The notes under the pieces were generated by a model. It was given only the letters and a program-made list of their open reading frames with translations, had not been told where the DNA came from and did not search any database. From Dehalococcoidia bacterium (GTDB taxonomy: Bacteria; Chloroflexota; Dehalococcoidia; Lucifugimonadales; SHYT01), in NCBI GenBank assembly GCA_009693055.1, contig SHYA01000002.1:124001-188000 (forward strand): DNA of 64,000 bases. Reading direction: 5' to 3'. Positions 25,638 to 33,394 of this stretch are shown one piece after another. The position numbers and the translations under genes are program-made. Position 1 is the first letter of the stretch; each line of letters opens with the position of its first letter.

Positions 25638-26558
25638 ATGCCGCCCATAATCGAAGTGCGCAACCTTGTCAAGGAGTTCGGCCCCGTCACCGCAGTAGCC
25701 GGTGTTTCCTTTGCGGTCCTCCAGGGAGAGGTCTTCGGCATCCTTGGCCCGAACGGCGCGGGGAAAACCACGGTGCTGGAGTGCATAGAGGGTCTCCAGC
25801 CGGCAACGTCCGGCGAAACCGTAGTCCTGGGAATAGATACCCAGAGGGAGCCGGTCAAGGTCAAGGAACGGATAGGGGTCCAACTCCAAGCGTCCTCGTA
25901 CTTTGACTTCCTCACGCTCACCGAGATCCTTGAGCTATTCGGGAGGTTCTACCCAAGGCGGCTGACGCCACGTGAGCTGCTCGCCAAGGTGGGGCTGGAA
26001 GAGAAGGCCAAGAGCACCGTCGCCAAACTCTCCGGGGGCCAGAAGCAGCGCTTCAGCATCGCGGCGACGCTGGTGAACGACCCGGAGGTAGTCTTCCTGG
26101 ACGAGCCGACGACGGGCCTTGACCCGCTGGCCCGCCGCAACCTGTGGGAGCTCGTGCGCGAGGTCCACCGCGAGGGGCGTACCGTTGTGCTGACCACCCA
26201 CTACATGGAGGAGGCGGAGGCGCTCTGCCAGCGTGTGGCGATCATGGACCTCGGCCTCATCGTCGCCCTTGATTCGCCAATCAACCTGATCCACCGCCTC
26301 CCGACGCCGTACGAGATGAAGGTGCAGAGCGCGAGTCCGCTCCCTGTCAGCGTGCTCAAGGGGCTGCCAACTGTCCAGGACGCCTGGCAGGATAGCGACC
26401 ATGCCTACCACCTTGCGGTGGGCGACGCCGCCAGCGCCGTTCCCGCGCTCGTCAGCTGGGCGCAGCAACACGAGATCACGTTTGAGCACCTTGAGGTGAA
26501 ACCCGCGACGCTGGACGACGTGTTTCTGGCGCTCACGGGCAAGCAGCTCCGGAACTGA
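25638..26558 (+). CDS. ABC-2 exporter ATP-binding subunit
   Basis: A 306-residue ATPase. Walker A is GPNGAGKTT, the signature is LSGGQKQR, Walker B is VVFLDEPTTGLDP and the H-loop is LTTHYMEEAE. The C-terminal extension of about 80 residues is typical of the DrrA/CcmA-like ABC-2 group. With the permease that begins 16 bp later it would form a drug, polysaccharide or lipid exporter. No substrate clue is present except that the gene may be cotranscribed with etfBA. Confidence 0.93.
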   Translation: MPPIIEVRNLVKEFGPVTAVAGVSFAVLQGEVFGILGPNGAGKTTVLECIEGLQPATSGETVVLGIDTQREPVKVKERIGVQLQASSYFDFLTLTEILELFGRFYPRRLTPRELLAKVGLEEKAKSTVAKLSGGQKQRFSIAATLVNDPEVVFLDEPTTGLDPLARRNLWELVREVHREGRTVVLTTHYMEEAEALCQRVAIMDLGLIVALDSPINLIHRLPTPYEMKVQSASPLPVSVLKGLPTVQDAWQDSDHAYHLAVGDAASAVPALVSWAQQHEITFEHLEVKPATLDDVFLALTGKQLRN

Positions 26559-26574
26559 GCAAGAAGGCGTTGAG

Positions 26575-27669
26575 ATGACGGTCTGGCACCTGTTCATCGC
26601 GAACCTCAAGATGATCTTCAGGAACCAGCAGGCGCTCTTTTGGGCGCTGGTCTTTCCGCTCATCTTCGTTGTGGTGTTTGGTCTGTTCCGACTGGACGAG
26701 CCGGTCGTCGCCAACCTTGCGGTGGTTGACCAGGCCCAGAACACCGTCTCGCGCGGCCTGATTGCGGGGCTGAAGACGGTGGAGCTGGTGAAGGTGGACG
26801 AAAGCAAGACGCTCGTTGAGGCGCGGCGCGAGTTGGAGAAGGGGGACATCCCCTACGTGCTCGTCATTCCGCCGGGCTTGACGCAGGACCTCCGGCCTGG
26901 CGAAAGCGGCCAACAGCCTGTTTCGCTGGTGCTGCTCTACGACCAGTCCGAGGTACTGGAGAGCCAGCGGATGTTCACCATCATCAGCCGGTTCGTGGAC
27001 CAGGCGAACCTTGTCCTTAACGAGGCGAGGCCGGTGGTGACGTTGCAGCCTGCGCCGATCCGCGCCCGCCAGGCCGGCTACTTTGACTTCATCCTCCCGG
27101 GGCTGGTCGGCATGGGCGTTATGACCTACGGCGTCATCGGGATGGCCACGGTGCTTGCCCAGTACCGCCAGCAGAAGATTCTGAAACGGATGCTAGCGAC
27201 GCCGCTCTCGGTGCGCAACTTTTTTACCGGGCTGATTCTGGCTAACCTGGTGCTTGCCGTTGTCCAAGCGGCGATCATCCTGGCGGCCGGCATGCTGCTG
27301 TTCAACGGCCACGTGTATGGGAACTTCCTCTGGGTCTTTCTGCTGGTCATCCTCTCCAATATCGTCTTTCTGAACCTTGGATTTATCGTCGGCTCGTTCG
27401 CCAAGACGGTGGAGGCAGCTAACGGGCTGGCGAACGTGGTTGCCATGCCGATGATGTTCTTCTCCGGCGTGTTCTTCGGCACGGACACCTTGCCCGCCGC
27501 AGTGCGGACTATCGTGCATTACCTGCCACTCTCGCCGATGCTGGAGGCGCTGCGCGGGGTGACGCTGGAGGCCAGGGGCTTTTGGGAGTTCCCGACCGAG
27601 ATGGGCATCTTGGGGGCATGGATCGTGGGGTCGTCGGTTGTGGCCGTGCGGGTGTTCCGGTTCCACTGA
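26575..27669 (+). CDS. ABC-2 exporter permease subunit
   Basis: A 364-residue membrane subunit. Span 1 (ALFWALVFPLIFVVVFGLF) is followed by about 150 residues of outside domain, then five more spans from FDFILPGLVGMGVMTYGVIGMATVL onward. The QQKILKRMLATPLSVRNFFTGLI loop and the MPMMFFSGVFFGTDTLP segment are typical of ABC-2 permeases. It pairs with the preceding ATPase; the ATG is 16 bp after that stop. The gene ends just before a repeat-rich gap, with only a 6-bp dyad (27680-27693) downstream. Confidence 0.92.
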   Translation: MTVWHLFIANLKMIFRNQQALFWALVFPLIFVVVFGLFRLDEPVVANLAVVDQAQNTVSRGLIAGLKTVELVKVDESKTLVEARRELEKGDIPYVLVIPPGLTQDLRPGESGQQPVSLVLLYDQSEVLESQRMFTIISRFVDQANLVLNEARPVVTLQPAPIRARQAGYFDFILPGLVGMGVMTYGVIGMATVLAQYRQQKILKRMLATPLSVRNFFTGLILANLVLAVVQAAIILAAGMLLFNGHVYGNFLWVFLLVILSNIVFLNLGFIVGSFAKTVEAANGLANVVAMPMMFFSGVFFGTDTLPAAVRTIVHYLPLSPMLEALRGVTLEARGFWEFPTEMGILGAWIVGSSVVAVRVFRFH

Positions 27670-27770
27670 GACCCATTCACCCGACACGTCGGGATCAGGG
27701 CAGGCCTAACCCTCCGTCCCTTCTCCTTCGGCTTACTCAGGACAGGTTCTCGCAGGGAAGGGGATCGGGC

Positions 27771-28135
27771 TGTCTGCAGATTTCCGAGACGGGATTTGTT
27801 TTCGCCTGAGTCCACGCCGCCGAAAAAATGCTGAGAAACAATTCCTGGGATTGTCCGCAGATTGCGCGAATGGCGATTTTTAAAATTGGAGAAACGAATC
27901 CCCTGACTGTCCGCAGGATTGCGGATGTGTCGCGAGCGCGGTACGTGGTCATGGAACGAGGGTAGGGGACACGGGCAGGTTGGCGCTAGGGGCGGATGGC
28001 ACAAGGGCGAAGCCCCATTCGCTGCGCTCAGGGCAGGCTCTTGACCCTCAGTAGTTAGACCTGGCTTAGGAGAAAGGCGTCCTAGGTGGGGGGTCTGCCT
28101 TCTGGCGTGTCCGCAATTTCGCAGATGAAATCCGC
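27771..28135. repeat. Four degenerate copies of a tgtccgca-type repeat
   Basis: Copies begin at 27771 (tgtctgcagatttccgagac), 27852 (tgtccgcagattgcgcgaat), 27908 (tgtccgcaggattgcggatg) and 28108 (tgtccgcaatttcgcagatg). Spacing is uneven (81, 56 and 200 bases) and copies differ, so this is not a CRISPR. Several have internal partial dyads (gcagatt...aatctgc-like), suggesting a decayed mobile or structured repeat. Confidence 0.5.
28017..28040. repeat. Dispersed repeat (gctgcgctcaggg type)
   Basis: attcgctgcgctcagggcaggctc belongs to the same family as the elements at 23173-23200 and 27725-27746, and shares gctgcgctcag with the one at 30990-31019. Confidence 0.45.
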
Positions 28136-28173
28136 CCGTGTTGTTGAAGGGGCGAGTCTCCATATATTGGTCG

Positions 28174-28192
28174 CCTTTCGACAAGCTCAGGG
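28174..28192. repeat. Dispersed short repeat, copy 2
   Basis: cctttcgacaagctcaggg is the inverted partner (17 of 19 bases) of the copy at 1108-1126. It lies 47 bp beyond the 3' end of the shortened PSP1 gene. Confidence 0.6.
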
Positions 28193-28238
28193 TGAACGGG
28201 GGCCGTCATCAGTCCAAACTGCTGTACAAACTTAGAAT

Positions 28239-28463
28239 TCAGGCCGCCTTTCTCACCACGGTCGGGAGGTCGGTGGCCGCGAGGTCGCAGTGGACAAGCT
28301 GCTGTGGCGTAATGACGACGGTGCCTTCGGCCTCGCCGGAATCGGTCTGGACGAGCACGCGGTCGTGGACGGCCAGCTCCAGGTCGCCCGCGGCGCAATA
28401 GCGGACCGGCCCGGAGCGTGTGAACCGCACGCCTGTAAGCTTTCCGTGGACGAGCGATGTCAT
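28239..28463 (-). CDS. Shortened PSP1-domain protein (RicT/YaaT-like)
   Basis: A 74-residue protein. VHGKLTGVRFTRSGPVRY..AGDLELAVHDRVLVQTDSGEAEGTVVI matches the first part of the PSP1 domain (family pattern: VGVRF...GKIYYFDPGDL.L..GD.VIVET..G.E.G.VV). The usual protein runs to about 270 residues; here a TGA follows DLPTVVRKAA, and no continuation exists in any frame downstream, where repeats begin. Its ATG overlaps the holB stop by four bases. In Bacillus, yaaT also lies next to holB, which supports the identity. It may be a truncated remnant or a genuine mini-PSP1 acting with the replication or RNA-processing machinery. Confidence 0.7.
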   Translation of the reverse strand: MTSLVHGKLTGVRFTRSGPVRYCAAGDLELAVHDRVLVQTDSGEAEGTVVITPQQLVHCDLAATDLPTVVRKAA

Positions 28464-29503
28464 CTCTGTCCTCCAACGTTCGCTCCGCTCAGCGTTTCCG
28501 CCTCGGTCCCTGCGGGCAGGCCGAGCATCAGGTGTTCCAGGGCCAGACGCGGGTTGACGTTGAGCTCCAGCAGGCGCTTCGTCTGCAGGAGCAGTTGCAC
28601 AAAAGCGGCCGCCTCCGCGGGTTGGTAGCGGGCCGCGAACTCTCTGAGCTCTGCTGTGCGGTCATGGTTCCACACGGCCTCAGGGGTTCCTGTAGTAAGC
28701 ATGAGGATGTCCCTCCACCAGGACGCCCAGAGGTCCAGGGTGTCGCGGAGGGCCGTCCGCTCGCGGGGCACCAGCGTAGCGAGCTCCGTGGCGTAGCGGA
28801 AGCGCTCCTCAAAGGACGCCCCGACGAGGCCTGCCAGCCGGTCGAGCGTCCTCGTTCGCGTTTCAAGAATGCCTGAATCGGAGAGGGCGAGCACCGCCCA
28901 ACCAAGGGCCCCCTTGGCGAGTCGTTCCAGGAGCTGCGCCTGCTCGAGTGAGGCAGCCCAACGGTCCTGGAGGGCCTGGGCCATCTGGTCCGCCGGCATA
29001 GGGCGCAGGGCAAGGCGTTGACAGCGGGAGCGGATGGTGGCGGGCAGCGCCTCCTCATCAGCGGCGAGCAACAGCCAAAGGACCCTTGGCGGCGGTTCCT
29101 CCAGGGTCTTGAGCAGCGCGTTGGCGGCGGGGTCGTTGAGGTACTCCGCGCCATCCAGGATAAAGACCCGCCATGCGCCTTCGTACGGCTGCAGGCTTGC
29201 GGCGCGCAGGGCCTCTTTGACCTGTTCAAGGCGAATCGCCTTGTGCCCCTCCGCCTCCTCCACGGCGAGCGTGGTGACGTCGGCGTGGCGCCCGGAGGCG
29301 ATCCGCTGGCACTGGCGGCACACGCCGCAAGGACGTTCGTGCGGCACCGCCTCGCAGTTGACGGCTTGAGCGAGGTCGCGGGCCAGGGTCGCCTTTCCTG
29401 AGTGCGGAGGCCCAACGATGAGGTAGGCGTGCGCCAGCGTTCCCTCACGGAGGGATTGCTTGAGGGCTTGCACCATGCGCTCTTGTCCCAAGACGGTCCA
29501 CAT
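28460..29503 (-). CDS. holB: DNA polymerase III clamp-loader subunit delta'
   Basis: A 347-residue AAA+ clamp-loader subunit. The N-terminus WTVLGQERMVQALKQSLREGTLAHAYLIVGPPHSGKATLA carries the P-loop. The zinc module has the cysteines of CEAVPHERPCGVCRQC. ANALLKTLEEPPPRVLWLLLA and TIRSRCQRLAL contain the Walker B-proximal and SRC motifs. The P-loop keeps GK but follows it with Ala-Thr rather than Thr/Ser-Thr, a hint that ATP binding may be weak, as is common for delta'. The start codon lies 38 bp after lysA and the stop overlaps the PSP1 gene, so the three genes form an operon. Confidence 0.93.
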   Translation of the reverse strand: MWTVLGQERMVQALKQSLREGTLAHAYLIVGPPHSGKATLARDLAQAVNCEAVPHERPCGVCRQCQRIASGRHADVTTLAVEEAEGHKAIRLEQVKEALRAASLQPYEGAWRVFILDGAEYLNDPAANALLKTLEEPPPRVLWLLLAADEEALPATIRSRCQRLALRPMPADQMAQALQDRWAASLEQAQLLERLAKGALGWAVLALSDSGILETRTRTLDRLAGLVGASFEERFRYATELATLVPRERTALRDTLDLWASWWRDILMLTTGTPEAVWNHDRTAELREFAARYQPAEAAAFVQLLLQTKRLLELNVNPRLALEHLMLGLPAGTEAETLSGANVGGQR

Positions 29504-29541
29504 AGCAGCTCTGTCCCCGCGTTAGCGGATGCCGCGACTTC

Positions 29542-30858
29542 TTACAGCACGTCGTTGCGCATCAGGTCCTGGTAGGTCTCTCGGCGGCGGATGAGGCGGG
29601 CGCGGCCGTTCTTGACCAGCACGATGGCGGGACGCGGGTTCAGGTTGTACGTGCTCGCCATGGACGGGGCGTACGCTCCCGCGGCCGGCAGCGCGAGCAG
29701 GTCGCCAAGAGCCAGCGGAGGAAGACGCGTGTCCCGCACCAGCAGGTCGCCGGACTCGCAGTATTTTCCCGCAACGGTGACCGTGTCGGTCTCGGCGTCG
29801 GCCAACCGGTTGGCCGCGACCACCTCGTATTTGGCGTCGTACAGCGCCGGGCGGATGTTGTCGCCCATCCCGCCGTCCACCGAGGCGTAGGTGCGAACGC
29901 CCGGGATGGGCTTGACCGAGCCGACAGTATAGAGGGCCACGCCGGCCGGTCCAACGATGGCGCGCCCCGGCTCCAACACCAGGGTCGGCAGCGGCAGCCC
30001 CAGCGCCTCGCAACCCTGGCGCGTGGCGCCGCCAATCACCTCCGCGTACTCTTCCGGAGCGGGCGCGCGCTGCGTCCGCAGGTAGTTGATCGCATAGCCG
30101 CCGCCGGGGCTGAACTCCTGCAGCGCGAGTCCATCCTTGGCCAGGCGCGCGGCAAAATCCAGCACAACCTGGATGGCAATGGCGTAAGGCTCCAGCTCAA
30201 AGATGGGCGAGCCGAGGTGGAAGTGGAGTCCGACCAGTTGGAGATGAGGCGACGCCAGCGCGGCTTTGACGGCTTGCTCCGCCTGCCCGGTCGCAAGGGG
30301 AAAACCGAACTTGCTGTCCAGGATGCCGGTGGTGGTGTGGCTATGCGTGTGGGGGTCAATCCCCGGGTTCACGCGCACCAGGATCGCGGCCTTTCTGCCG
30401 AGGCCCTGAGCGAGTTGCTCCACGCGCGCCAGCTCGTCCAGGTTGTCCAGGACAATGCGCCCCACGCCGTACTCCAGCGCCTCTTTCAGCTCCTGGGTCG
30501 ACTTGTTGTTCCCGTGGAAGTAGACCTGGCCGGGGGGGAAGCTGACCGACTTGGCGACGGCCAGCTCGCCGCCTGAAACGACGTCCAGGCCAAGCCCTTC
30601 ATCTCGGAAGATGCGCGCCAGCGCCGGGTTGATGTAAGCCTTCCCCGCAAAGAGCACGCGGACGTTGGGGTAATGGGCGCCAAAGCCCTTGAGAAAGGCG
30701 CGGCATTGTCCCCGCAGCGTCTCCTCGCAGAAGACGTACAGTGGCGTGCCGAACTCCTGCGCGAGAGCCGTAGCGTCACAGCCACCAAGCTCCAGATGGC
30801 CCTTGGCGTTGGCTCTGGCTGTCGTCGGGAACAGGTGTGCGACTTCGCTGAACGGCAT
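29542..30858 (-). CDS. lysA: Diaminopimelate decarboxylase
   Basis: A 438-residue PLP enzyme making lysine from meso-diaminopimelate, the last step of the pathway. The lysine that binds PLP is in LFAGKAYINPALARIF. GLHFHLGSPIFELEPY, the glycine loop FSPGGGYAIN, EPGRAIVGPAGV and the C-terminal CESGDLLVRDTRLP segment complete the fold type III active site. Full length. A TATAAT lies about 70 bp upstream. It is the first gene of lysA-holB-PSP1. Confidence 0.96.
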   Translation of the reverse strand: MPFSEVAHLFPTTARANAKGHLELGGCDATALAQEFGTPLYVFCEETLRGQCRAFLKGFGAHYPNVRVLFAGKAYINPALARIFRDEGLGLDVVSGGELAVAKSVSFPPGQVYFHGNNKSTQELKEALEYGVGRIVLDNLDELARVEQLAQGLGRKAAILVRVNPGIDPHTHSHTTTGILDSKFGFPLATGQAEQAVKAALASPHLQLVGLHFHLGSPIFELEPYAIAIQVVLDFAARLAKDGLALQEFSPGGGYAINYLRTQRAPAPEEYAEVIGGATRQGCEALGLPLPTLVLEPGRAIVGPAGVALYTVGSVKPIPGVRTYASVDGGMGDNIRPALYDAKYEVVAANRLADAETDTVTVAGKYCESGDLLVRDTRLPPLALGDLLALPAAGAYAPSMASTYNLNPRPAIVLVKNGRARLIRRRETYQDLMRNDVL

Positions 30859-30927
30859 CGCGGCCTCGCTTGGAAGGGACCGTCGTTCGCAACCTTCCGA
30901 GGAAGGATGGCGTAAACGCGTACGACC

Positions 30928-30933
30928 ATTATA
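30928..30933 (-). promoter_or_regulatory. -10 box for the lysA operon
   Basis: A consensus TATAAT on the minus strand, about 70 bp before the lysA start. A good -35 at 16-18 bp is not present (nearest 'gctccg'), so the call rests on the -10 alone. Confidence 0.4.
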
Positions 30934-30989
30934 GCGGGCATGTTCACTACGGAGCAGGTCTGCTCAACAACCGAACTCCCCGGAGGTTC

Positions 30990-31019
30990 GGATTCCTCGC
31001 TGCGCTCAGAATGACAGGG
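30990..31019. repeat. Dispersed repeat (gcgctcagaatgacag type)
   Basis: ggattcctcgctgcgctcag and the following aatgacaggg form an element of a kind often seen repeated in Chloroflexota and other environmental genomes. An adjacent imperfect dyad (ccgaactcc...gaggttcgg, 30971-30989) may be part of it. It sits between the divergent lysA and hopanoid operons; apart from promoters the 302-bp gap holds nothing else. Confidence 0.5.
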
Positions 31020-31041
31020 ACGGTGGAGGGGTGTTTTTCGC

Positions 31042-31070
31042 TTGACACCGCCATTGCCGTGTGCTAGCGT
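31042..31070 (+). promoter_or_regulatory. Promoter of the hopanoid operon
   Basis: TTGACA (31042-31047), 17-bp spacer, TAGCGT (31065-31070). The -35 is perfect and the -10 weak. It would give an 84-base leader before the ATG at 31161. No other promoter is evident between the fourteen following genes. Confidence 0.55.
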
Positions 31071-31160
31071 TGGGCATCGGATACCTATGTAGTTTCAGCC
31101 GGTGAGGCTGGAGGAGGTGCGGTCAAGGATGCAACATAGGCCTGGCTTGGCCGCGCGGGA

Positions 31161-32216
31161 ATGGTGACTTCGGCGAAGCGGTCCCAAACGACTGGTATCC
31201 CGGCATCCCTTGAGCGATACCGCCCCTTGGTGGTGACGGCGCTCAAAGAGGCGGTGCCCGACAGCGTGACGCCGCTTTACCGCCTGCTCCGCTACCACAT
31301 GGGCTGGTTGGACCAGGAGGGCAGGCCCGCCGAGGCGAGCCAGGGTAAGGCCCTGCGTCCCCTGCTGTGCCTGTTTGTCTGCGATGCGGTGGGTGGAGAC
31401 CCGGCTCAGGCTATGCCGGCCGCCGTTGCGCTTGACCTCATCCATAACTTCTCGCTCATCCATGACGACATCCAGGACGAAGACCGGGAGCGCCGCCACC
31501 GGCCCACCTTGTGGGTCTTGTGGGGCCGTCCGCAAGCCCTGGTGGCTGGGAACGCGATGCGCCTCGTTGCGGACAGGGCGCTCCAGACCCTGTCCAGCAG
31601 AGGGGTTCCACAGGAGCGCGTGCTTGGAGCATCGCGCTACCTCACCGAGCGGTACCTTGAAATGATTGAGGGCCAGTACCTGGACTTGAACTACGAAGGA
31701 CGGACGGACATCACGGTGGATGACTACCTCACGATGATCAGCCGAAAGACCGGCACCCTGCTTGAGGCCGCGATGTACCTTGGCGCCTACCTGGGTTCTG
31801 AGGACCAGGAGCGCGTTGCGGCGCTGCGGCGCTGTGGACGGCTGCTTGGCCTTGCGTTTCAGGCCCGGGACGACATCCTTGGCATCTGGGGCGACGAAGA
31901 CGTGCTTGGCAAAGCAACCGGCGCCGACCTTCGCAAGCAGAAGCGTTCACTGCCGGTGGTGTACGCGCTCCAGATGAGCACCGGGGCAAGGAAGAGGCGG
32001 CTGCAGGAACTGGCCTCGCGGCCTCAGCTCGAAGACACCTATGTGGAGGAAGCCCTCGGCATCCTGGAGCAGACTGGCGCGCAGGAGTTCGCGCAGCGGC
32101 TTGCGGACGAAAAGGGGGCTGAGGCCCTGGAGTGGGCCCGAGCCGCAGCCTTGCCTCAGGACGCTCAGCAGGACCTGGAAGAGCTTGTCCACTTTGTTCT
32201 GGCGCGCCAGCATTAG
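31161..32216 (+). CDS. Polyprenyl (farnesyl/geranylgeranyl-type) diphosphate synthase
   Basis: A 351-residue trans-prenyltransferase condensing isopentenyl diphosphate onto allylic diphosphates. GKALRPLLCLFVCDAVGG, the first Asp-rich motif LIHDDIQDEDRERRHRPT and the second region QARDDILGIWGDE are clear. The second motif reads DDxxG with further acids, as in many geranylgeranyl/farnesyl synthases from this type of bacterium. Two bulky residues before DDIQD (S-L-I-H) fit a short-chain product. First in the hopanoid run, it would supply C15 farnesyl diphosphate for HpnC/HpnD. Confidence 0.9.
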   Translation: MVTSAKRSQTTGIPASLERYRPLVVTALKEAVPDSVTPLYRLLRYHMGWLDQEGRPAEASQGKALRPLLCLFVCDAVGGDPAQAMPAAVALDLIHNFSLIHDDIQDEDRERRHRPTLWVLWGRPQALVAGNAMRLVADRALQTLSSRGVPQERVLGASRYLTERYLEMIEGQYLDLNYEGRTDITVDDYLTMISRKTGTLLEAAMYLGAYLGSEDQERVAALRRCGRLLGLAFQARDDILGIWGDEDVLGKATGADLRKQKRSLPVVYALQMSTGARKRRLQELASRPQLEDTYVEEALGILEQTGAQEFAQRLADEKGAEALEWARAAALPQDAQQDLEELVHFVLARQH

Positions 32217-32260
32217 GCAAGGCGGCCGCAAAGACGGCAGGCCGGTTGGGAGACGAACGA

Positions 32261-33388
32261 GTGAGTACGCTCCAGATTAAGAAGGCTGAGCCAAAGCTGA
32301 AGACCGCTGAGGAGGCGCTGAAAGAGTTCATGCCGGCCGGGCGCCGCGTGGCCCCCAAGCGTCCCTTTGTGCTGGGGCTCCGATTGTTCGCCTACATGGC
32401 GAAACAGCGGCTGCTCCGCCGTCGCAAGCGCTTCCCGCTCGTCACCATGCTGGAGCCCTTGGAGGCGTGCAACCTGACCTGCGACGGCTGTGGGCGCATT
32501 CGCGAGTACGAGCCGGTGATCCACCGGATGCTTACGGTGGAGGAGGCGGTTGCCGCCGTGGAGGCCTCCGGCGCGCCCATCGTGTCCATCGCGGGGGGCG
32601 AGCCGACGATGTATCCGCACCTTCCCGAGCTTATCAAGGAGCTAGTGCGCCGCAAGTACTTCATCTACTGCTGCACGAATGGGATCCTGTTGGAAAAGGT
32701 GATGAAGCAGGTCCCGCCTTCCAAGTACCTCGCGTGGGTGGTCCACCTGGACGGGATGGAGGAGCGGCACGACGTCTCGGTGGCTCGCCGTGGCGTCTTC
32801 CGGGTCGCCATGCGGGCCGCGAAGAAGGCGCTGGAAGGGGGGTACCGAGTTTGCTCCAACTCCACCTTGTTCAAGGGCGCGGACAAGCAAGACCTGCACC
32901 AGCTGTTTGACCTGGTGACCACCATGGGCTTTGAGGGCATCATGGTCTCCGCCGGGTACGACTTTGCCATGGCGCCGGACCAGGAGCTGTTCCTCAAGCG
33001 GAAGGAGTCCAACGCCCTCTTCCAGGAGCTTCTGGACGACCAGTCCATCAAGCAGTTCCGGTTCTACAACAACCCGCTCTACCTGGACTTCCTCAAAGGC
33101 AGACGGAGCTATCAGTGCACCGCGTACTCCAACCCCACGTACACCATCCAGGGGTGGCGTGAGCCGTGTTACCCGCTTGCGGACCGTCACACGCAGAACG
33201 TGAACGACCTTTTTGAGCCCGCCCTTTGGGAGCGTTACGGCGTTGGCAAGAACCCCAAGTGCGCCAACTGCATGATGCACTGCGGATTTGAGTCGGCCAC
33301 CATCTTTGAGGCCTTCAAGAATCCCAAGGACATGATGGTGATGCTGAAGGGGATCGCGACGCAGAAGAGCGGCGTGGGCGCCAGCTAG
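32261..33388 (+). CDS. hpnH: Adenosylhopane synthase, radical SAM (HpnH)
   Basis: A 375-residue radical SAM enzyme that adds the 5'-deoxyadenosyl radical to diploptene, forming adenosylhopane. The 4Fe-4S motif is C70-x3-C74-x2-C77 (CNLTCDGC), followed by SIAGGEPTMYPHL. The family-specific C-terminal part has YQCTAYSNPTYTIQGWREPCYPLADRH and CANCMMHCGFESATIFEA. The GTG at 32261 is chosen because GGGAGA lies 7 bases upstream; an ATG at 32330 would shorten the N-terminus. Its place next to the nucleosidase, epimerase and cyclase confirms the role. Confidence 0.95.
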   Translation: MSTLQIKKAEPKLKTAEEALKEFMPAGRRVAPKRPFVLGLRLFAYMAKQRLLRRRKRFPLVTMLEPLEACNLTCDGCGRIREYEPVIHRMLTVEEAVAAVEASGAPIVSIAGGEPTMYPHLPELIKELVRRKYFIYCCTNGILLEKVMKQVPPSKYLAWVVHLDGMEERHDVSVARRGVFRVAMRAAKKALEGGYRVCSNSTLFKGADKQDLHQLFDLVTTMGFEGIMVSAGYDFAMAPDQELFLKRKESNALFQELLDDQSIKQFRFYNNPLYLDFLKGRRSYQCTAYSNPTYTIQGWREPCYPLADRHTQNVNDLFEPALWERYGVGKNPKCANCMMHCGFESATIFEAFKNPKDMMVMLKGIATQKSGVGAS

Positions 33389-33394
33389 GCCGGA

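Larger units (their letters stand above)
27670..28238. other. 569-bp gene-free repeat cluster
   Basis: There is no supportable gene between the ABC permease and the PSP1 gene. The region holds dispersed repeats (27725-27746, 28017-28040, 28174-28192) and four degenerate copies of a 'tgtccgcagattgcg' unit. It is more A/T-rich in places (gcgatttttaaaattgg) than its flanks. Confidence 0.65.

Noticed and set aside
23151-25889. A 912-codon minus-strand frame opposite etfB and etfA
   Set aside because: Its sequence is His/Arg/Gly-rich without any fold signature and lies entirely opposite well-supported genes with their own promoter.
27771-28135. Possible CRISPR array
   Set aside because: The repeats are imperfect, the spacing is 81, 56 and 200 bases, and no cas gene is present.
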